64,000 bases of DNA from Streptococcus catagoni. GTDB taxonomy: Bacteria > Bacillota > Bacilli > Lactobacillales > Streptococcaceae. The stretch covers positions 1-64,000 of the forward strand of contig NZ_WPCW01000005.1 in the NCBI RefSeq assembly GCF_011421425.1, read 5' to 3'. This document shows, piece after piece, positions 52,262 to 62,816 of this stretch; position 1 is the stretch's first letter; the number at the start of each line of letters is the position of its first letter. Made by a program: the position numbers and the translations under genes. The notes under the pieces were generated by a model. That model saw nothing but the letters and a program-made list of their open reading frames with translations, ran no database searches and was not told the origin of the DNA.

Positions 52262-52648
52262 TTATACTAATTCAATAATTGCCATTGGAGCAGCATCTCC
52301 ACGGCGTGGTTCTGTTTTAAGAATACGTGTGTATCCACCGTTACGTTCAGCATAACGAGGTGCAATTTCAGAAAATAGTTTTTGAAGAGCTGAAGTTGAT
52401 GTATATTTATCAGTAGCTTCATCATAGTTTTCTGATGCAATTTCATTACGTACATAAGCTGCTGCTTGACGACGTGCATGAAGATCACCACGTTTACCTA
52501 AAGTAATCATTTTTTCAACTGTTTTACGGATTTCTTTTGCACGTGCTTCTGTCGTTACAATAGATTCGTTGATTAAAAGATCAGTCGTTAAATCACGAAG
52601 CATTGCTTTACGTTGTGAGCTAGTGCGTCCTAGTTTACGGTAAGCCAT
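52262..52648 (-). CDS. rplQ: 50S ribosomal protein L17
   Basis: 128 residues, with [19 protein letters not shown] at the N-terminus and [21 protein letters not shown] at the end, the L17 signature. It is the last gene of the alpha operon, 18 bases behind rpoA, and is followed by the terminator hairpins. Confidence 0.97.
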   Translation of the reverse strand: MAYRKLGRTSSQRKAMLRDLTTDLLINESIVTTEARAKEIRKTVEKMITLGKRGDLHARRQAAAYVRNEIASENYDEATDKYTSTSALQKLFSEIAPRYAERNGGYTRILKTEPRRGDAAPMAIIELV

Positions 52649-52665
52649 TTTGTCCTCCTCTATTA

Positions 52666-53604
52666 TTATTTATCGTTTTTTAGTCCTAGACCTAGGTCAG
52701 CAAGTTTAACCTTAACTTCTTCAAGACTCTTACGTCCTAAGTTGCGGACTTTCATCATTTCAGGCTCAGATTTTTCTGTTAAATCAAATACAGTGTTAAT
52801 ACCTGCACGTTTTAAGCAGTTATATGAGCGTACGGATAAATCAAGTTCCTCGATTGTGCGGTCAAGTACCTTTTCGTCGTTAACTTTTTCTGTTTCTTTC
52901 ATAACATCTGTTGCTTTTGCAACTTCTGTTAGGTCAGTAAAGAGATTCAAGTGTTCGATTAAAACTCGAGCAGATAGACCTAAGGCATCTTCAGGAATGA
53001 TTGTTCCATTTGTCATGATTTCAATTGTTAATTTATCAAAGCCATCATTGCTACCAACGCGGGCAGGCTCAACTTGATAATTAACTTTTTTCACTGGCGT
53101 ATAGATAGAATCAACAGCCAATGTTCCAACAGGTGCATCATCTTTTTTATTACCTTCTGCAGGAACATAACCACGTTTTTTGGCAACAGTCATTGTTGCT
53201 TTCAAAGAGTGTCCTTCTGCAATGGTAAAGAGATAATGATCTGGGTTAACAAGTTCGATATCGCTATCTGTTAAAATGTCTCCAGCGGTTACTTCTGCTG
53301 GTCCTTCAACATCTAGTTCGATCATCTTTTCGTCTTCTACGTAAGATTTAACTGCAAGTCCCTTAACATTAAGGATAATTTGCATGACATCTTCACGCAC
53401 ACCTGGGATTGTATCAAATTCGTGTAGTACTCCATCAATCTTGATTGACGTAACGGCTGCACCTGGTAGTGAAGACAAGAGTACACGACGAAGTGAATTA
53501 CCTAGAGTTGTCCCATAACCACGTTCTAATGGTTCGATGACAAATCTTCCGTAATCTTTATTTTCATCAATTTTTGTTATTATTGGTTTTTCAAACTCAA
53601 TCAT
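52666..53604 (-). CDS. rpoA: RNA polymerase alpha subunit
   Basis: 312 residues. The N-terminal assembly domain has [25 protein letters not shown] and the C-terminal DNA-binding domain has [19 protein letters not shown] and [14 protein letters not shown]. Normal length and place in the alpha operon. Confidence 0.98.
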   Translation of the reverse strand: MIEFEKPIITKIDENKDYGRFVIEPLERGYGTTLGNSLRRVLLSSLPGAAVTSIKIDGVLHEFDTIPGVREDVMQIILNVKGLAVKSYVEDEKMIELDVEGPAEVTAGDILTDSDIELVNPDHYLFTIAEGHSLKATMTVAKKRGYVPAEGNKKDDAPVGTLAVDSIYTPVKKVNYQVEPARVGSNDGFDKLTIEIMTNGTIIPEDALGLSARVLIEHLNLFTDLTEVAKATDVMKETEKVNDEKVLDRTIEELDLSVRSYNCLKRAGINTVFDLTEKSEPEMMKVRNLGRKSLEEVKVKLADLGLGLKNDK

Positions 53605-53652
53605 TTTTTCACCCCTCGAAACGAAACTTGTGTACTATATTAGTAATTATGA

Positions 53653-54036
53653 TTATACACGACGACGTTTTGGAGGACGAGCACCGTTATGTGGTACAGG
53701 AGTCACGTCACGAATTGCAGTTACTTCAAGACCTGCAGCAGCAAGTGCACGAATAGCTGACTCACGACCTGAACCAGGACCTTTTACAGTAACTTCAACA
53801 GTTTTTAGTCCGTGTTCTTGGGCAGATTTCGCAGCGGCTTCAGCAGCCATTTGAGCAGCAAATGGTGTTGATTTACGTGATCCTTTGAATCCAAGAGCAC
53901 CAGCTGATGACCATGCAAGAGCGTTACCATGAACATCTGTAATCATAACAATAGTGTTATTAAATGTAGCGTGAATATGGGCAACACCAGATTCGATGTT
54001 CTTTTTCACACGACGTTTACGTGTTGGTTTAGCCAA
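53653..54036 (-). CDS. rpsK: 30S ribosomal protein S11
   Basis: 127 residues, with [18 protein letters not shown] and the C-terminal [19 protein letters not shown], the S11 hallmark. It follows rpsM after 17 bases. Confidence 0.98.
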
Positions 54037-54053
54037 TTGTTTTACCTCCTATT

Positions 54054-54419
54054 TTATTTTTTCTTACCTGCAATCGCAGTAGCTTTGCCTTTACGAGTGC
54101 GAGCGTTATTTTTAGTGTTTTGTCCACGGACAGGAAGTCCACGACGATGACGAATTCCACGGTATGATCCGATTTCCATCAAACGTTTGATGTTCATGTT
54201 CACTTCACGACGAAGGTCACCTTCAACTTTGATTGAATCGATTTCACGACGAATTGCATCTTCTTGATCAGTAGTTAAATCTTTAACACGGATGTCTTCT
54301 GAAACACCTGCAGCTGCTAAGATTTTTTGAGATGTTGCAAGTCCAATACCGTACACATAAGTAAGTGAAATTACTACGCGTTTATCATTTGGAATATCAA
54401 CTCCAGCTATACGAGCCAT
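54054..54419 (-). CDS. rpsM: 30S ribosomal protein S13
   Basis: 121 residues, starting [20 protein letters not shown] and with [17 protein letters not shown] and a lysine-rich end. It is placed between rpmJ and rpsK as in other Firmicutes. Confidence 0.98.
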   Translation of the reverse strand: MARIAGVDIPNDKRVVISLTYVYGIGLATSQKILAAAGVSEDIRVKDLTTDQEDAIRREIDSIKVEGDLRREVNMNIKRLMEIGSYRGIRHRRGLPVRGQNTKNNARTRKGKATAIAGKKK

Positions 54420-54436
54420 TTGTTCTCCTTTCTATA

Positions 54437-54553
54437 TTATCCTTGACGTTGTTTGTGTTTTGGATTTGTTGGACAAATCACCATAACACGACCGTTACGA
54501 CGAATAACTTTACAGTATTCGCAAATTGGTTTAACCGATGGTCTTACCTTCAT
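54437..54553 (-). CDS. rpmJ: 50S ribosomal protein L36
   Basis: 38 residues, too short for most gene lists: it begins [17 protein letters not shown] and ends NPKHKQRQG. The zinc-binding cysteines (C11, C14, C27) and final histidine are present. It lies between infA (25 bases) and rpsM (17 bases). Confidence 0.97.
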
Positions 54554-54578
54554 GTTCTAATCCCTCCAATTATTTCGA

Positions 54579-54797
54579 TTATTTAAAGCGGTATGTGATG
54601 CGTCCACGTGTTAAGTCATAAGGACTCATTTCTACTGTTACACGATCACCCACTAAAATACGAATGTAATTTTTACGGATTTTTCCTGATACAGTTGCTA
54701 GAATTTGATGTCCATTTTCTAATTCAACAGTAAACATTGCATTTGGCATGGTTTCAACAACCTTACCTTCAATTTCAATCACGTCTTCTTTTGCCAC
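54579..54797 (-). CDS. infA: translation initiation factor IF-1 (GTG start)
   Basis: 72 residues when started at the GTG at 54797, which gives the family N-terminus [20 protein letters not shown] lies upstream as ribosome binding site. The open frame runs on to an ATG at 54851 but the extra 18 residues do not belong to IF-1. It has an S1-like OB fold with [15 protein letters not shown]. Confidence 0.95.
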
Positions 54798-54917
54798 GCA
54801 AAAGTACCCCCTAAATTTCGATTTGATGTCCTCTGAATACAGAGGTAACAATTATAAGTCAGACTAGCCTATTATAGCATGTCAAGTCATCTTTCGCAAG
54901 TTATTTATGCGAATTTA

Positions 54918-55556
54918 TTATAGCTTTTCAATGACTTTTTTGATTTCCACGAAAACTTCTGAAATGTCTTGATTGCCATCAATATCTTGAACAATACCCT
55001 CTTTACGGTAGTGATCAATGATTGGTTGGCCTTGTTCAATATTAACATCTAAACGACGTTTAACAGTTTCAGGCTTATCATCCTCACGTTGGTAAAAATC
55101 ATTTTCATCGTAATCACCAGCTGGTGGATTAAAGACTTTGTGGAAGGTTTCACCCGTTTTTTTGTTGATAATCCGTCCACTTAGGCGTTCAATAAGTGAA
55201 GCTGGATCAACTTCAATAGAAATCACACCGTCAAGTTTCAAGTCTAATTCTGCCAAGGTCTTATCTAATGCATGAGCTTGGTCAATTGTTCGTGGGTAAC
55301 CATCCAATAAGAAGCCTTTTTCTTTAATATCAGATTGTGCAAGGCGTTCTTTGACAATACCATTAGTAACGTGATCTGGAACTAAATCTCCTTTATCAAT
55401 GTAAGATTTAGCAAGAACTCCCATCTCAGTTTGGTTAGCCATTGCCGCACGGAACATATCTCCAGTTGAAATATGGATTAATCCAAATTCTTCAACAATT
55501 TTTGCGGCCTGTGTACCCTTACCTGCACCCGGTAAACCCATAATTAATAGATTCAT
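54918..55556 (-). CDS. adk: adenylate kinase
   Basis: 212 residues. The P-loop is [14 protein letters not shown], the AMP-binding part is [11 protein letters not shown], and [13 protein letters not shown] follows. The lid lacks the four zinc cysteines, as usual for streptococci. It lies between secY and infA in standard order, with a terminator-like hairpin upstream. Confidence 0.97.
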   Translation of the reverse strand: MNLLIMGLPGAGKGTQAAKIVEEFGLIHISTGDMFRAAMANQTEMGVLAKSYIDKGDLVPDHVTNGIVKERLAQSDIKEKGFLLDGYPRTIDQAHALDKTLAELDLKLDGVISIEVDPASLIERLSGRIINKKTGETFHKVFNPPAGDYDENDFYQREDDKPETVKRRLDVNIEQGQPIIDHYRKEGIVQDIDGNQDISEVFVEIKKVIEKL

Positions 55557-55649
55557 GTTAGTCTCCTCTTTGACTTAAAGTTAGTTTAAATGAAACATTT
55601 CATTTTGTTTTCAAATGATCATAAGAAATACTATGAAAGTCTTACAATC

Positions 55650-55687
55650 ACCTTAAAACAAAATAGTAGGTTGACAAAGTCAACCTA
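55650..55687 (-). terminator. hairpin terminator between secY and adk
   Basis: TAGGTTGAC and GTCAACCTA form a nine-base stem with a three-base loop four bases past the secY stop, followed by TATTTTGTTTT on the minus strand. It probably reduces transcription into adk-infA-rpmJ and the alpha genes. Confidence 0.65.
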
Positions 55688-55691
55688 TATA

Positions 55692-56996
55692 CTATTCTGC
55701 TGTATTCATAAATCCGACATATTTTCTCTTTAGAAGATAACCTTCAAGTTGTTTCATTCCTTCGATACCTGTTGAGATCAAAATGAGCAAACTTGTTCCC
55801 CCTAGAGCAATACCTGCTGATAGGTTGAGAGCTTGTTGTGCTGCAATTGGTACTAGAGATATAAAGGCTAAGAAAACAGACCCTACAGTTGCTAATTTTT
55901 TCAGCAATGATGACATAAATTGTTCTGTTTCTCGTCCAGGTCGAACACTTGGAATATAGGACGAATTCTTCTGTAGATTTTCAGCTGTTTTCTCAGGATT
56001 TACTTGTACAAAAGTATAGAAGAATGAGAACAAGATAATCAACAAGGCATAAACTAACATCCCTGTTGGGGTTTGATAATTAAAAATTTCTTGTAATTTA
56101 TTTAACCATGAAATATCTCTACCATTTTGAAAGAACGGTATGATTGTACTTGGAATTGTTGTAATCGAGCTAGCAAAGATAACGGGAATAACACCAGCTG
56201 GATTAACCTTCAAAGGAAGATAAGAACTTGTAGGCGCACCTTGAACAAGTTTGGTATATTGGATTGGAATTTTAAATTCTGCCTGTTGAACAAAGGTTGT
56301 GAAAAAGACGATTGCCAAAACTGCTAAAATTAAAATACCGACAATGATATATGAAGAACGCATGTCTCCAGTTTTAACATTGACAAAGTAATCATCACGA
56401 ACAGTTGCAATGGCATTTGGAATGGATGAGATGATACCTGCAAAGATAATCATCGAAACGCCGTTTCCAAAGCCTTTATCTGTAATTTGTTCACCAAGCC
56501 AGGTAACAATAACACTTCCTGTTGTTAGCAAAGCACCAATTAACAAATATGTTTTGACATTTGGTGTGGACACTAAAGCAACATTTGATAAGGTATTAAA
56601 GCCTGCCGTAATACCGATTGATTGGATAAAAGCAAGAACTAGTGAAATGTAACGTGTTGCTTGATTGAGCTTACGTCTACCTACCTCACCCTGTTTTCCC
56701 CATTCAACGAATTTCGGCAAAATATCCATTTGTAAAAGTTGGACTACGATAGAAGCTGTAATGTATGGACTTACCCCCATTGAGAAAACAGAGAAGTTTC
56801 GCATGGCATTACCACTGACCAAGTTCAACATATTTAGAAAGGGAAGTTCACTCAACTGCTCTAAGCTTTTTGCATTAACACCAGGAACTGTAATATGAGT
56901 CCCGATTCGGAATATTAGAATAATAAAGATAGTGTAAAAAATTTTATGTCTTACATTCTTTATTTTCAATGCATCTTTTAATATTTTTAAGAACAT
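55692..56996 (-). CDS. secY: protein translocase subunit SecY
   Basis: 434 residues with ten membrane segments. The plug region is near LNMLNLVSGNAMRNFSVFSMG, and ITASIVVQLLQMDI is conserved. It forms the central Sec channel. It starts 16 bases after rplO. Confidence 0.97.
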   Translation of the reverse strand: MFLKILKDALKIKNVRHKIFYTIFIILIFRIGTHITVPGVNAKSLEQLSELPFLNMLNLVSGNAMRNFSVFSMGVSPYITASIVVQLLQMDILPKFVEWGKQGEVGRRKLNQATRYISLVLAFIQSIGITAGFNTLSNVALVSTPNVKTYLLIGALLTTGSVIVTWLGEQITDKGFGNGVSMIIFAGIISSIPNAIATVRDDYFVNVKTGDMRSSYIIVGILILAVLAIVFFTTFVQQAEFKIPIQYTKLVQGAPTSSYLPLKVNPAGVIPVIFASSITTIPSTIIPFFQNGRDISWLNKLQEIFNYQTPTGMLVYALLIILFSFFYTFVQVNPEKTAENLQKNSSYIPSVRPGRETEQFMSSLLKKLATVGSVFLAFISLVPIAAQQALNLSAGIALGGTSLLILISTGIEGMKQLEGYLLKRKYVGFMNTAE

Positions 56997-57012
56997 AATG
57001 AGCTACCCCTCA

Positions 57013-57453
57013 TTAGATGACTTCTATTGAACCACCCTTAGCAGTAATTGCTGATTCAGCAGTTTTTGAGAACTTAGCTGCTTTAACAGTCAATTTTTTA
57101 GTCAATTCGCCTTTACCTAAAATTTTAACGCCTGATTTTTCAGCACGAACAATTCCAGCTTCTTTAAGAACGACTGGAGTTACTTCTGTACCATCTTCAA
57201 AAACGTTTAATTGATCAAGGTTAACAAGAGCGTACTCTTTAGCATTGATGTTTGAGAATCCACGTTTTGGCATGCGACGGAACAATGGAGTTTGTCCACC
57301 TTCAAAACCTAAACGAACGCCACCACCACTACGAGATTTTTGACCTTTTTGTCCGCGTCCAGATGTTTTACCATTACCTGATGAAGAACCACGTCCTACA
57401 CGGTTACGTACTTTACGTGAGCCTTCAGCAGCTTTTAATTCATGAAGTTTCAT
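57013..57453 (-). CDS. rplO: 50S ribosomal protein L15
   Basis: 146 residues, with the glycine- and arginine-rich N-terminus [20 protein letters not shown] and [10 protein letters not shown]. It is separated from rpmD by an unusual gap of about 210 bases. Confidence 0.97.
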   Translation of the reverse strand: MKLHELKAAEGSRKVRNRVGRGSSSGNGKTSGRGQKGQKSRSGGGVRLGFEGGQTPLFRRMPKRGFSNINAKEYALVNLDQLNVFEDGTEVTPVVLKEAGIVRAEKSGVKILGKGELTKKLTVKAAKFSKTAESAITAKGGSIEVI

Positions 57454-57664
57454 TTTTTCTCCTTTTTTTGTAAAATGCTAGCGCCTCTATGAAGAGAAAG
57501 GATCCTCCTATAGAAACTCGCCTATACATTGTTTGAATCGTTTGAAACGATTGATTAATATATGCACTAACCGACTACTGCATGTTGTTAAGATTAACAA
57601 CTTACAAAAGTCGGCTTTATGCATTGATTATTTTTTTTGAAAATAAGGTCTTTAGTTTAAAGTT
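57454..57664 (-). other. structured gap between rpmD and rplO
   Basis: A 211-base intergenic stretch inside an otherwise tightly packed operon. On the minus strand GTTGTTAA/TTAACAAC (perfect eight-base hairpin) is nested within GCCGACT/AGTCGGT and TGCA/TGCA arms (about 57565-57627). ATCGTTT/AAACGAT follows near 57535-57551. No reading frame or T-run is convincing. It may be a regulatory or processing element of the operon. Confidence 0.5.
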
Positions 57665-57847
57665 TTATTTAACATCTTCAACAGTAAGCAAATGAGAGAT
57701 TGCATTAACCATACCACGGATAGCAGGGTTATCTTCTTTAATTACTGATGAGTTTAATTTACCAAGTCCAAGAGCAACAACTGTTTTACGTTGTTCTGGC
57801 TTACGTCCGATTGGAGACTTAGTCAAAGTAATTTTAATTTGAGCCAT
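57665..57847 (-). CDS. rpmD: 50S ribosomal protein L30
   Basis: 60 residues, with [21 protein letters not shown] at the N-terminus and INRAI-like core [13 protein letters not shown] at the end. Normal length for bacterial L30. Confidence 0.96.
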   Translation of the reverse strand: MAQIKITLTKSPIGRKPEQRKTVVALGLGKLNSSVIKEDNPAIRGMVNAISHLLTVEDVK

Positions 57848-57861
57848 TACGATCCCCTTTC

Positions 57862-58356
57862 TTATACTAAGTCAGCTACTGAAACACCACGTAATGCGGC
57901 TACTTCTTCAGCACGTTTAAGTTGTTTAAGTCCTTCAACAGTTGCACGAACAATGTTGATTGGAGTATTTGAACCAAGTGATTTTGAAGTAATATCAGCA
58001 ATACCTGCTAATTCCACTACGGCACGAACTGCACCACCAGCGGCAACTCCAGAACCTTCAACAGCTGGTTTCAACAATACTTTTGCTCCACCAAAGTTTG
58101 TGAAAACTTCGTGAGGAATAGTAGTTCCAACCATTGGTACTTCAATCATGCTCTTCTTAGCAGCTTCAACTGCTTTACGAATAGCTTCTGGTACTTCTTG
58201 AGCTTTACCAGTTCCGAAACCAACACGGCCATTGCCATCACCAACTACTACAAGAGCAGCAAAACGAAGACGACGTCCACCTTTTACAACTTTTGTAACA
58301 CGGTTAATCGCAACAACGCGTTCTTCAAGTTCAACTGCATTATCTTTAAATGCCAT
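57862..58356 (-). CDS. rpsE: 30S ribosomal protein S5
   Basis: 164 residues. [20 protein letters not shown] is the RNA-binding start, and [19 protein letters not shown] follows. It is placed between rplR and rpmD. Confidence 0.97.
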   Translation of the reverse strand: MAFKDNAVELEERVVAINRVTKVVKGGRRLRFAALVVVGDGNGRVGFGTGKAQEVPEAIRKAVEAAKKSMIEVPMVGTTIPHEVFTNFGGAKVLLKPAVEGSGVAAGGAVRAVVELAGIADITSKSLGSNTPINIVRATVEGLKQLKRAEEVAALRGVSVADLV

Positions 58357-58374
58357 TTTTTTGTGTCCTCCCTA

Positions 58375-58740
58375 TTAGAATTTCAATCCGTTTTCACGAG
58401 CTGCATCAGCCAAAGCTTTAACACGGCCGTGATATAGATATCCACCGCGGTCAAACACCACTTCAGAAATACCTTTAGCCACTGCACGTTCAGCAACAAG
58501 TTTGCCGACTACAACGGCTTGTTCAGTTTTAGATCCTTTAGAAACGTCTTTATCAAGAGTTGATGCGCTTGCGAGCGTTACACCCGCTACGTCATCAATA
58601 ACTTGAGCGTAGATGCCTGTATTAGAACGGAAAACGTTCAAACGTGGGCGTTCTGCAGTTCCAGAGAGTTTACCGCGTACGCGACGATGGCGTTTTTGGC
58701 GGGTTTTGTTTTTATCTGGTTTTGAAATCACAATTTTCAC
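58375..58740 (-). CDS. rplR: 50S ribosomal protein L18
   Basis: 121 residues. [21 protein letters not shown] and the end [24 protein letters not shown] are typical. It contacts 5S rRNA. It lies 83 bases after rplF. Confidence 0.97.
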   Translation of the reverse strand: MKIVISKPDKNKTRQKRHRRVRGKLSGTAERPRLNVFRSNTGIYAQVIDDVAGVTLASASTLDKDVSKGSKTEQAVVVGKLVAERAVAKGISEVVFDRGGYLYHGRVKALADAARENGLKF

Positions 58741-58823
58741 CTCTTAATTTTTAAGTTAATTTATATACAAAACGGAAATGAGTCAGTATTTGGTTAATAT
58801 TAACTAACAAAGCTACTAAACTA

Positions 58824-59360
58824 TTATTTACCAGTTTTACCTTCTTTAAGGCGTACATATTCACCAACGTAACGAATACCTTTACCTTTATAAGGTTCTG
58901 GTGAACGTAGACTACGGATATAAGCAGCTGTTTGACCAACAAGTTCTTTGTTGATTCCGGCAACTGAAATTGAAGTTGGGTTAGCAAGAGTGAATGTAAT
59001 TCCTTCTGGTGCTTCCACTTCATCTTGGTGAGATTTACCTACTGAAAGGACAAGTTTTGTACCTTGAAGTTGAGCACGGTAACCGACACCCTTCATTTCA
59101 AGATCTTTTTTGAAACCTTCAGAAACACCAACAACCATGTTGTTCAAGTTTGCACGAGTTGTACCATGAATTGTTTTCATTTCTTTTGAGTCGTTAGGAC
59201 GTGAAACTGTGATCTCAGTTCCTTCAACTTTGATTTCAATGTTTTTGTTGAACTCACGAGTGAGTTCGCCTTTAGGGCCTTTTACAGTAACAACGTTTCC
59301 GTCTTGACTGATTTCAACACCTGCAGGCATAGTAATTATTTTATTACCAATACGTGACAT
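58824..59360 (-). CDS. rplF: 50S ribosomal protein L6
   Basis: 178 residues. [17 protein letters not shown] and the C-terminal [20 protein letters not shown] are L6 marks. Its ribosome binding site (AGGAG) follows the long gap 59361-59790. Confidence 0.97.
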   Translation of the reverse strand: MSRIGNKIITMPAGVEISQDGNVVTVKGPKGELTREFNKNIEIKVEGTEITVSRPNDSKEMKTIHGTTRANLNNMVVGVSEGFKKDLEMKGVGYRAQLQGTKLVLSVGKSHQDEVEAPEGITFTLANPTSISVAGINKELVGQTAAYIRSLRSPEPYKGKGIRYVGEYVRLKEGKTGK

Positions 59361-59790
59361 GTTTATTTTCTCCTGTTAAATTGTCAGGCCGCTTAAGCGA
59401 CGAGTTTTCACGGGGCGAACTAAGATACTAAGGGCGTAAAAGGCAAAGTGAAAATAGGAAACTTTACTATGAAACCAAGGTTTCTAGAAAAGTTTATCTT
59501 TTTCACACAGACTTTAGCCCGTGTTCAATTAGTTCTTTTACGTTTGTTAAAAGATAGTATTCAATATTTGAACACAGCCGGCGAACTGCCATCTAAAATA
59601 GACCAACTATTTTGTTTGCAAGCAAACTACAACCGTTTTCTAATTTTAGATTATTCCTTACGGCTTTTGTATCATTATTTTAATAGTACAGCTAGTCCAA
59701 AGCGAGATTAGGCGACGCAGTCGAAGGTATAACTTGAAGTTAACCAAGACAAGCCAACGCAATATCGCATAGGAATGATTGTGCTATTAA
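59361..59790. other. 430-base gap inside the spc operon between rpsH and rplF
   Basis: No ribosomal gene lies here. Several inverted repeats are visible: GAAACC/GGTTTC near 59470-59485; GTGTTCAA/TTGAACAC (about 59521-59574) enclosing CTTTTA/TAAAAG; and the palindrome GTTTGC-AA-GCAAAC near 59616-59630. A plus-strand reading frame of 87 codons (59448-59711) has AGGAAA upstream. It runs against the operon and resembles nothing I know, so I do not call it a gene. Confidence 0.45.
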
Positions 59791-60189
59791 TTACCAAACG
59801 TAAGCGATCACTTCCCCACCAACATTTTTTTGGCGAGCTTCTTTGTCAGTCAAAAGACCTTCTGAAGTTGAAATGATTGCGATTCCTAGTCCATTAAGAA
59901 CTTTAGGAACATCTTCACGTTTTGTGTAAACACGAAGACCTGGTTTTGAGATACGTTTTAAGTTAGTAATAACGCGTTCACCATTTTGACCATATTTAAG
60001 GAAAACACGGATGATTCCTTGTTTGTCATCTTCGATAACTTCAACGTTTTTTACAAAACCTTCGCGTACAAGGATATCAGCAATCCCTTTTTTGATGTTT
60101 GAAGCAGGAACTTCTAACATTTCGTGTTTTACTTGGTTAGCATTACGAATACGTGTTAGAAAGTCTGCAATTGGGTCAGTCATAACCAT
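59791..60189 (-). CDS. rpsH: 30S ribosomal protein S8
   Basis: 132 residues. [17 protein letters not shown] is the N-terminus and [19 protein letters not shown] with GGEVIAYVW at the end are conserved. S8 is the autoregulator of this operon in enteric bacteria. Confidence 0.97.
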   Translation of the reverse strand: MVMTDPIADFLTRIRNANQVKHEMLEVPASNIKKGIADILVREGFVKNVEVIEDDKQGIIRVFLKYGQNGERVITNLKRISKPGLRVYTKREDVPKVLNGLGIAIISTSEGLLTDKEARQKNVGGEVIAYVW

Positions 60190-60346
60190 TTTTGATTTCT
60201 CCTTTTACTAGTAGTTTGAATAATCACTTGCTAGTTAGTGCGCCCGAAGGCGGTGTGGTATGAGGATAATCCCATACCAGAAACAATGTTCTACCTTCCT
60301 CATTAAACTTAATTAATAGCAGAGAAAGGTTTCTACATTGTGTGTT
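60190..60346 (-). other. gap between rpsN and rpsH with a hairpin
   Basis: 157 bases without a gene. GGTATG and CATACC at about 60259-60280 form a hairpin, and CGCC..GGCG arms are seen at 60242-60256. No T-run follows on the minus strand, so it is not a terminator. Confidence 0.4.
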
Positions 60347-60532
60347 TTACCAAGAAGCTTTAACAACACCTGGGATTTGGCCTTTGTAAGCCAACTCACG
60401 GAAGCAAACACGGCAAAGTTTAAATTTGCGGTAAACTGAATGTGGACGTCCACATTTTTCACAACGTGTATATGCTTGCGTAGAATATTTCGCAGGACGT
60501 TTGTTTTTAGCAATCATAGATTTTTTAGCCAA
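60347..60532 (-). CDS. rpsN: 30S ribosomal protein S14, zinc-binding (type Z)
   Basis: 61 residues with the zinc cysteines in [10 protein letters not shown] and [10 protein letters not shown]. This is the short, zinc-containing S14 form. The start is 15 bases from rplE. Confidence 0.97.
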   Translation of the reverse strand: MAKKSMIAKNKRPAKYSTQAYTRCEKCGRPHSVYRKFKLCRVCFRELAYKGQIPGVVKASW

Positions 60533-60547
60533 TTTATTTACCCCCTA

Positions 60548-61090
60548 TTATTTTGCAAAAGGCATTCCAAGGCCTTTAAGCAATTCACGTGATTCTTCGT
60601 CAGTATTTGCAGTAGTGACGATTACGATATCAAGACCACGCACTTTATCAACATCATCGAAGTTGATTTCTGGGAAGATAAGTTGTTCTTTCACACCAAG
60701 TGTGTAGTTACCACGTCCATCAAAAGATTTTGTTGGGACACCATGGAAATCACGAACACGAGGAAGTGAAACGCTAACTAATTTGTCTAGGAATTCGTAC
60801 ATACGTTCGCCACGAAGTGTTACTTTCGCACCGATCGCAACACCTTCACGAAGACGGAAGCCAGCGATTGATTTCTTAGCCTTAGTAATAAGCGGTTTTT
60901 GACCTGAAATAAGTGCTAATTCTGCAGCAGCTTTTTCAAGGTTTTTTGCGTTTGAAACAGCATCACCAACACCCATGTTAAGAACAATTTTCTCAACTTT
61001 TGGCACAGCCATAACTGTTGTATAATTAAATTTCTCTGACAAGGCAGGGATTACTTCGTTAGTATATTTTTCTTTTAAACGATTTGCCAT
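60548..61090 (-). CDS. rplE: 50S ribosomal protein L5
   Basis: 180 residues. [31 protein letters not shown] and [22 protein letters not shown] identify L5, a 5S rRNA-binding protein. Confidence 0.97.
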   Translation of the reverse strand: MANRLKEKYTNEVIPALSEKFNYTTVMAVPKVEKIVLNMGVGDAVSNAKNLEKAAAELALISGQKPLITKAKKSIAGFRLREGVAIGAKVTLRGERMYEFLDKLVSVSLPRVRDFHGVPTKSFDGRGNYTLGVKEQLIFPEINFDDVDKVRGLDIVIVTTANTDEESRELLKGLGMPFAK

Positions 61091-61114
61091 TTATGCTTCT
61101 CCTTTCCTTCGTGA

Positions 61115-61420
61115 TTAATCAAGCACTTCGCCTGATTTTTTGCTGTAACGAACTTTTTTGCCGTCAACAACTTTATAACCAACACGTCCTGCAACACCAT
61201 TTTTATCAAGTACTTGTACGTTTGATACATGGATTGGAGCTTCTTTTTCTACGATAGCTCCTTGAGGGTTTTCTGTGTTAGGTTTTTGGTGTTTTTTGAT
61301 CATAGCAACACCTTCAACAACAACTTTGTTAACTTTTGGTAAAGCTTTAAGAACTACTGCTTCAGTTCCCTTATCCTTACCAGCAATAACGCGAACTTTG
61401 TCGCCTTTTTTTACAAACAT
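61115..61420 (-). CDS. rplX: 50S ribosomal protein L24
   Basis: 101 residues. [20 protein letters not shown] is the KOW-motif start. It is preceded by a leader with three CCTAGG palindromes (61449-61480). Confidence 0.97.
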   Translation of the reverse strand: MFVKKGDKVRVIAGKDKGTEAVVLKALPKVNKVVVEGVAMIKKHQKPNTENPQGAIVEKEAPIHVSNVQVLDKNGVAGRVGYKVVDGKKVRYSKKSGEVLD

Positions 61421-61444
61421 TCTGGGTTTCTCCTATTATTTTCT

Positions 61445-61482
61445 TACGCCCTAGGGGCACCCTAGGAAAGCCTAGGGGACTT
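61445..61482 (-). repeat. three clustered CCTAGG palindromes in the rplN-rplX spacer
   Basis: CCCTAGG and CCTAGGG form a seven-base hairpin with loop CTTT, and a third CCTAGG lies next to it, allowing two alternative pairings within about 38 bases. It sits in the rplX leader. Confidence 0.55.
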
Positions 61483-61502
61483 AGTTTGTTTAATTTTTAA
61501 AA

Positions 61503-61871
61503 TTAAAGTACTTCTGGTGCAAGTGAAACGATCTTCATGTAGCCACCTTCACGTAATTCACGTGCAACAGGGCCGAAGATACGAGTTCCGCGAGGAGTTT
61601 TGTCATCACGGATGATTACAGCAGCGTTGTCGTCAAATTTGATGTATGAGCCGTCTGGACGGCGAGCACCAGTTTTTGTACGAACAATAACAGCTTTCAC
61701 AACATCACCTTTTTTAACTGCTCCGCCAGGAGTAGCTTGTTTTACTGAAGCAACGATAACGTCGCCGATGTTAGCGAATTTACGTCCTGAACCACCAAGA
61801 ACTTTAATGGTCAAGATCTCACGGGCACCGCTATTATCAGCAACTTTCAAGCGAGTTTCTTGTTGAATCAT
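61503..61871 (-). CDS. rplN: 50S ribosomal protein L14
   Basis: 122 residues. [21 protein letters not shown] at the start and [24 protein letters not shown] at the end are fully typical. Confidence 0.98.
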
Positions 61872-61895
61872 TTCAATTTTCTCCTTTTAGTTTGA

Positions 61896-62156
61896 TTAGA
61901 TAATAACAGCTTTTTCCACAACTTCTACAAGACGGAAGCGCTTTGTAGCTGATAGTGGACGAGTTTCCATGATACGAACTTTATCGCCTTCTTTAGCAAT
62001 GTTGTTTTCGTCATGTGCTTTGTATTTTTTAGAATAGTTGATACGTTTACCATAGACTGGGTGGTTACGTTTAGTTTCAACTATAACAGTGATTGTTTTA
62101 TCCATCTTGTCAGATACTACACGTCCAACAAGGGTTCTACGTTGATTACGTTCCAT
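61896..62156 (-). CDS. rpsQ: 30S ribosomal protein S17
   Basis: 86 residues. [19 protein letters not shown] and [24 protein letters not shown] identify S17. Confidence 0.97.
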   Translation of the reverse strand: MERNQRRTLVGRVVSDKMDKTITVIVETKRNHPVYGKRINYSKKYKAHDENNIAKEGDKVRIMETRPLSATKRFRLVEVVEKAVII

Positions 62157-62183
62157 TATTAGAATTTCTCCTTTCCCAATCTA

Positions 62184-62390
62184 TTATTTCATTTCAGATT
62201 GCACTGTTTTTACGCGTGCAATTTGTTTTTTAACTTCGTTCAAACGAGCAGTTTGATCAAGTTGACCTGCTGCAGCTTGAAAACGAAGGTCGAAAAGTTC
62301 TTTTTTGAGTTCGTTTTCTTTTTTAGCAAGCTCTTCTTGAGACAAGCCACGAAGCTCAGCAACAAACTTTTTGATTTCTTCAAGTTTCAT
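62184..62390 (-). CDS. rpmC: 50S ribosomal protein L29
   Basis: 68 residues, two helices, with [20 protein letters not shown] and a C-terminal [11 protein letters not shown]. It is nine bases behind rplP. Confidence 0.97.
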   Translation of the reverse strand: MKLEEIKKFVAELRGLSQEELAKKENELKKELFDLRFQAAAGQLDQTARLNEVKKQIARVKTVQSEMK

Positions 62391-62399
62391 GTCTTCTCC

Positions 62400-62813
62400 T
62401 TATTCTGCTTCACGTTTTACGAATTTTACTTTAACTGGTAATTTGTGTCCAGCAAGACGGAAAGCTTCGCGTGCAACTTCTTCAGATACACCAGCAATTT
62501 CAAACATCACTTTACCACGTTTAACAGGTGATACCCAACCTTCAGGTGCACCTTTACCAGATCCCATACGAACCCCGATAGCTTTAGCTGTATAAGATTT
62601 GTGAGGGAATATTTTAATCCAAACCTTACCACCACGTTTCATATAACGAGTCATAGCGATACGAGCAGCTTCGATTTGACGGTTAGTAATCCATGAGCTT
62701 GTTGTAGCTTGGAGACCGTATTCACCAAATGATACTTCTTTTCCACCTTTGGCTTCACCGCGCATTTTCCCACGGAACTCACGACGGTGTTTAACACGTT
62801 TAGGTACTAACAT
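62400..62813 (-). CDS. rplP: 50S ribosomal protein L16
   Basis: 137 residues. [22 protein letters not shown] and [24 protein letters not shown] are L16 blocks. It overlaps nothing and follows rpsC by three bases. Confidence 0.98.
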   Translation of the reverse strand: MLVPKRVKHRREFRGKMRGEAKGGKEVSFGEYGLQATTSSWITNRQIEAARIAMTRYMKRGGKVWIKIFPHKSYTAKAIGVRMGSGKGAPEGWVSPVKRGKVMFEIAGVSEEVAREAFRLAGHKLPVKVKFVKREAE

Positions 62814-62816
62814 ATG

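Noticed and set aside
58751..59023. Minus-strand frame of 90 codons within and after rplF
   Set aside because: It overlaps rplF in another frame and has no sign of coding.
59448..59711. Plus-strand reading frame of 87 codons in the rpsH-rplF gap
   Set aside because: It runs against a very highly transcribed operon, resembles no family I know, has only a mediocre ribosome binding site, and contains parts of several inverted repeats.
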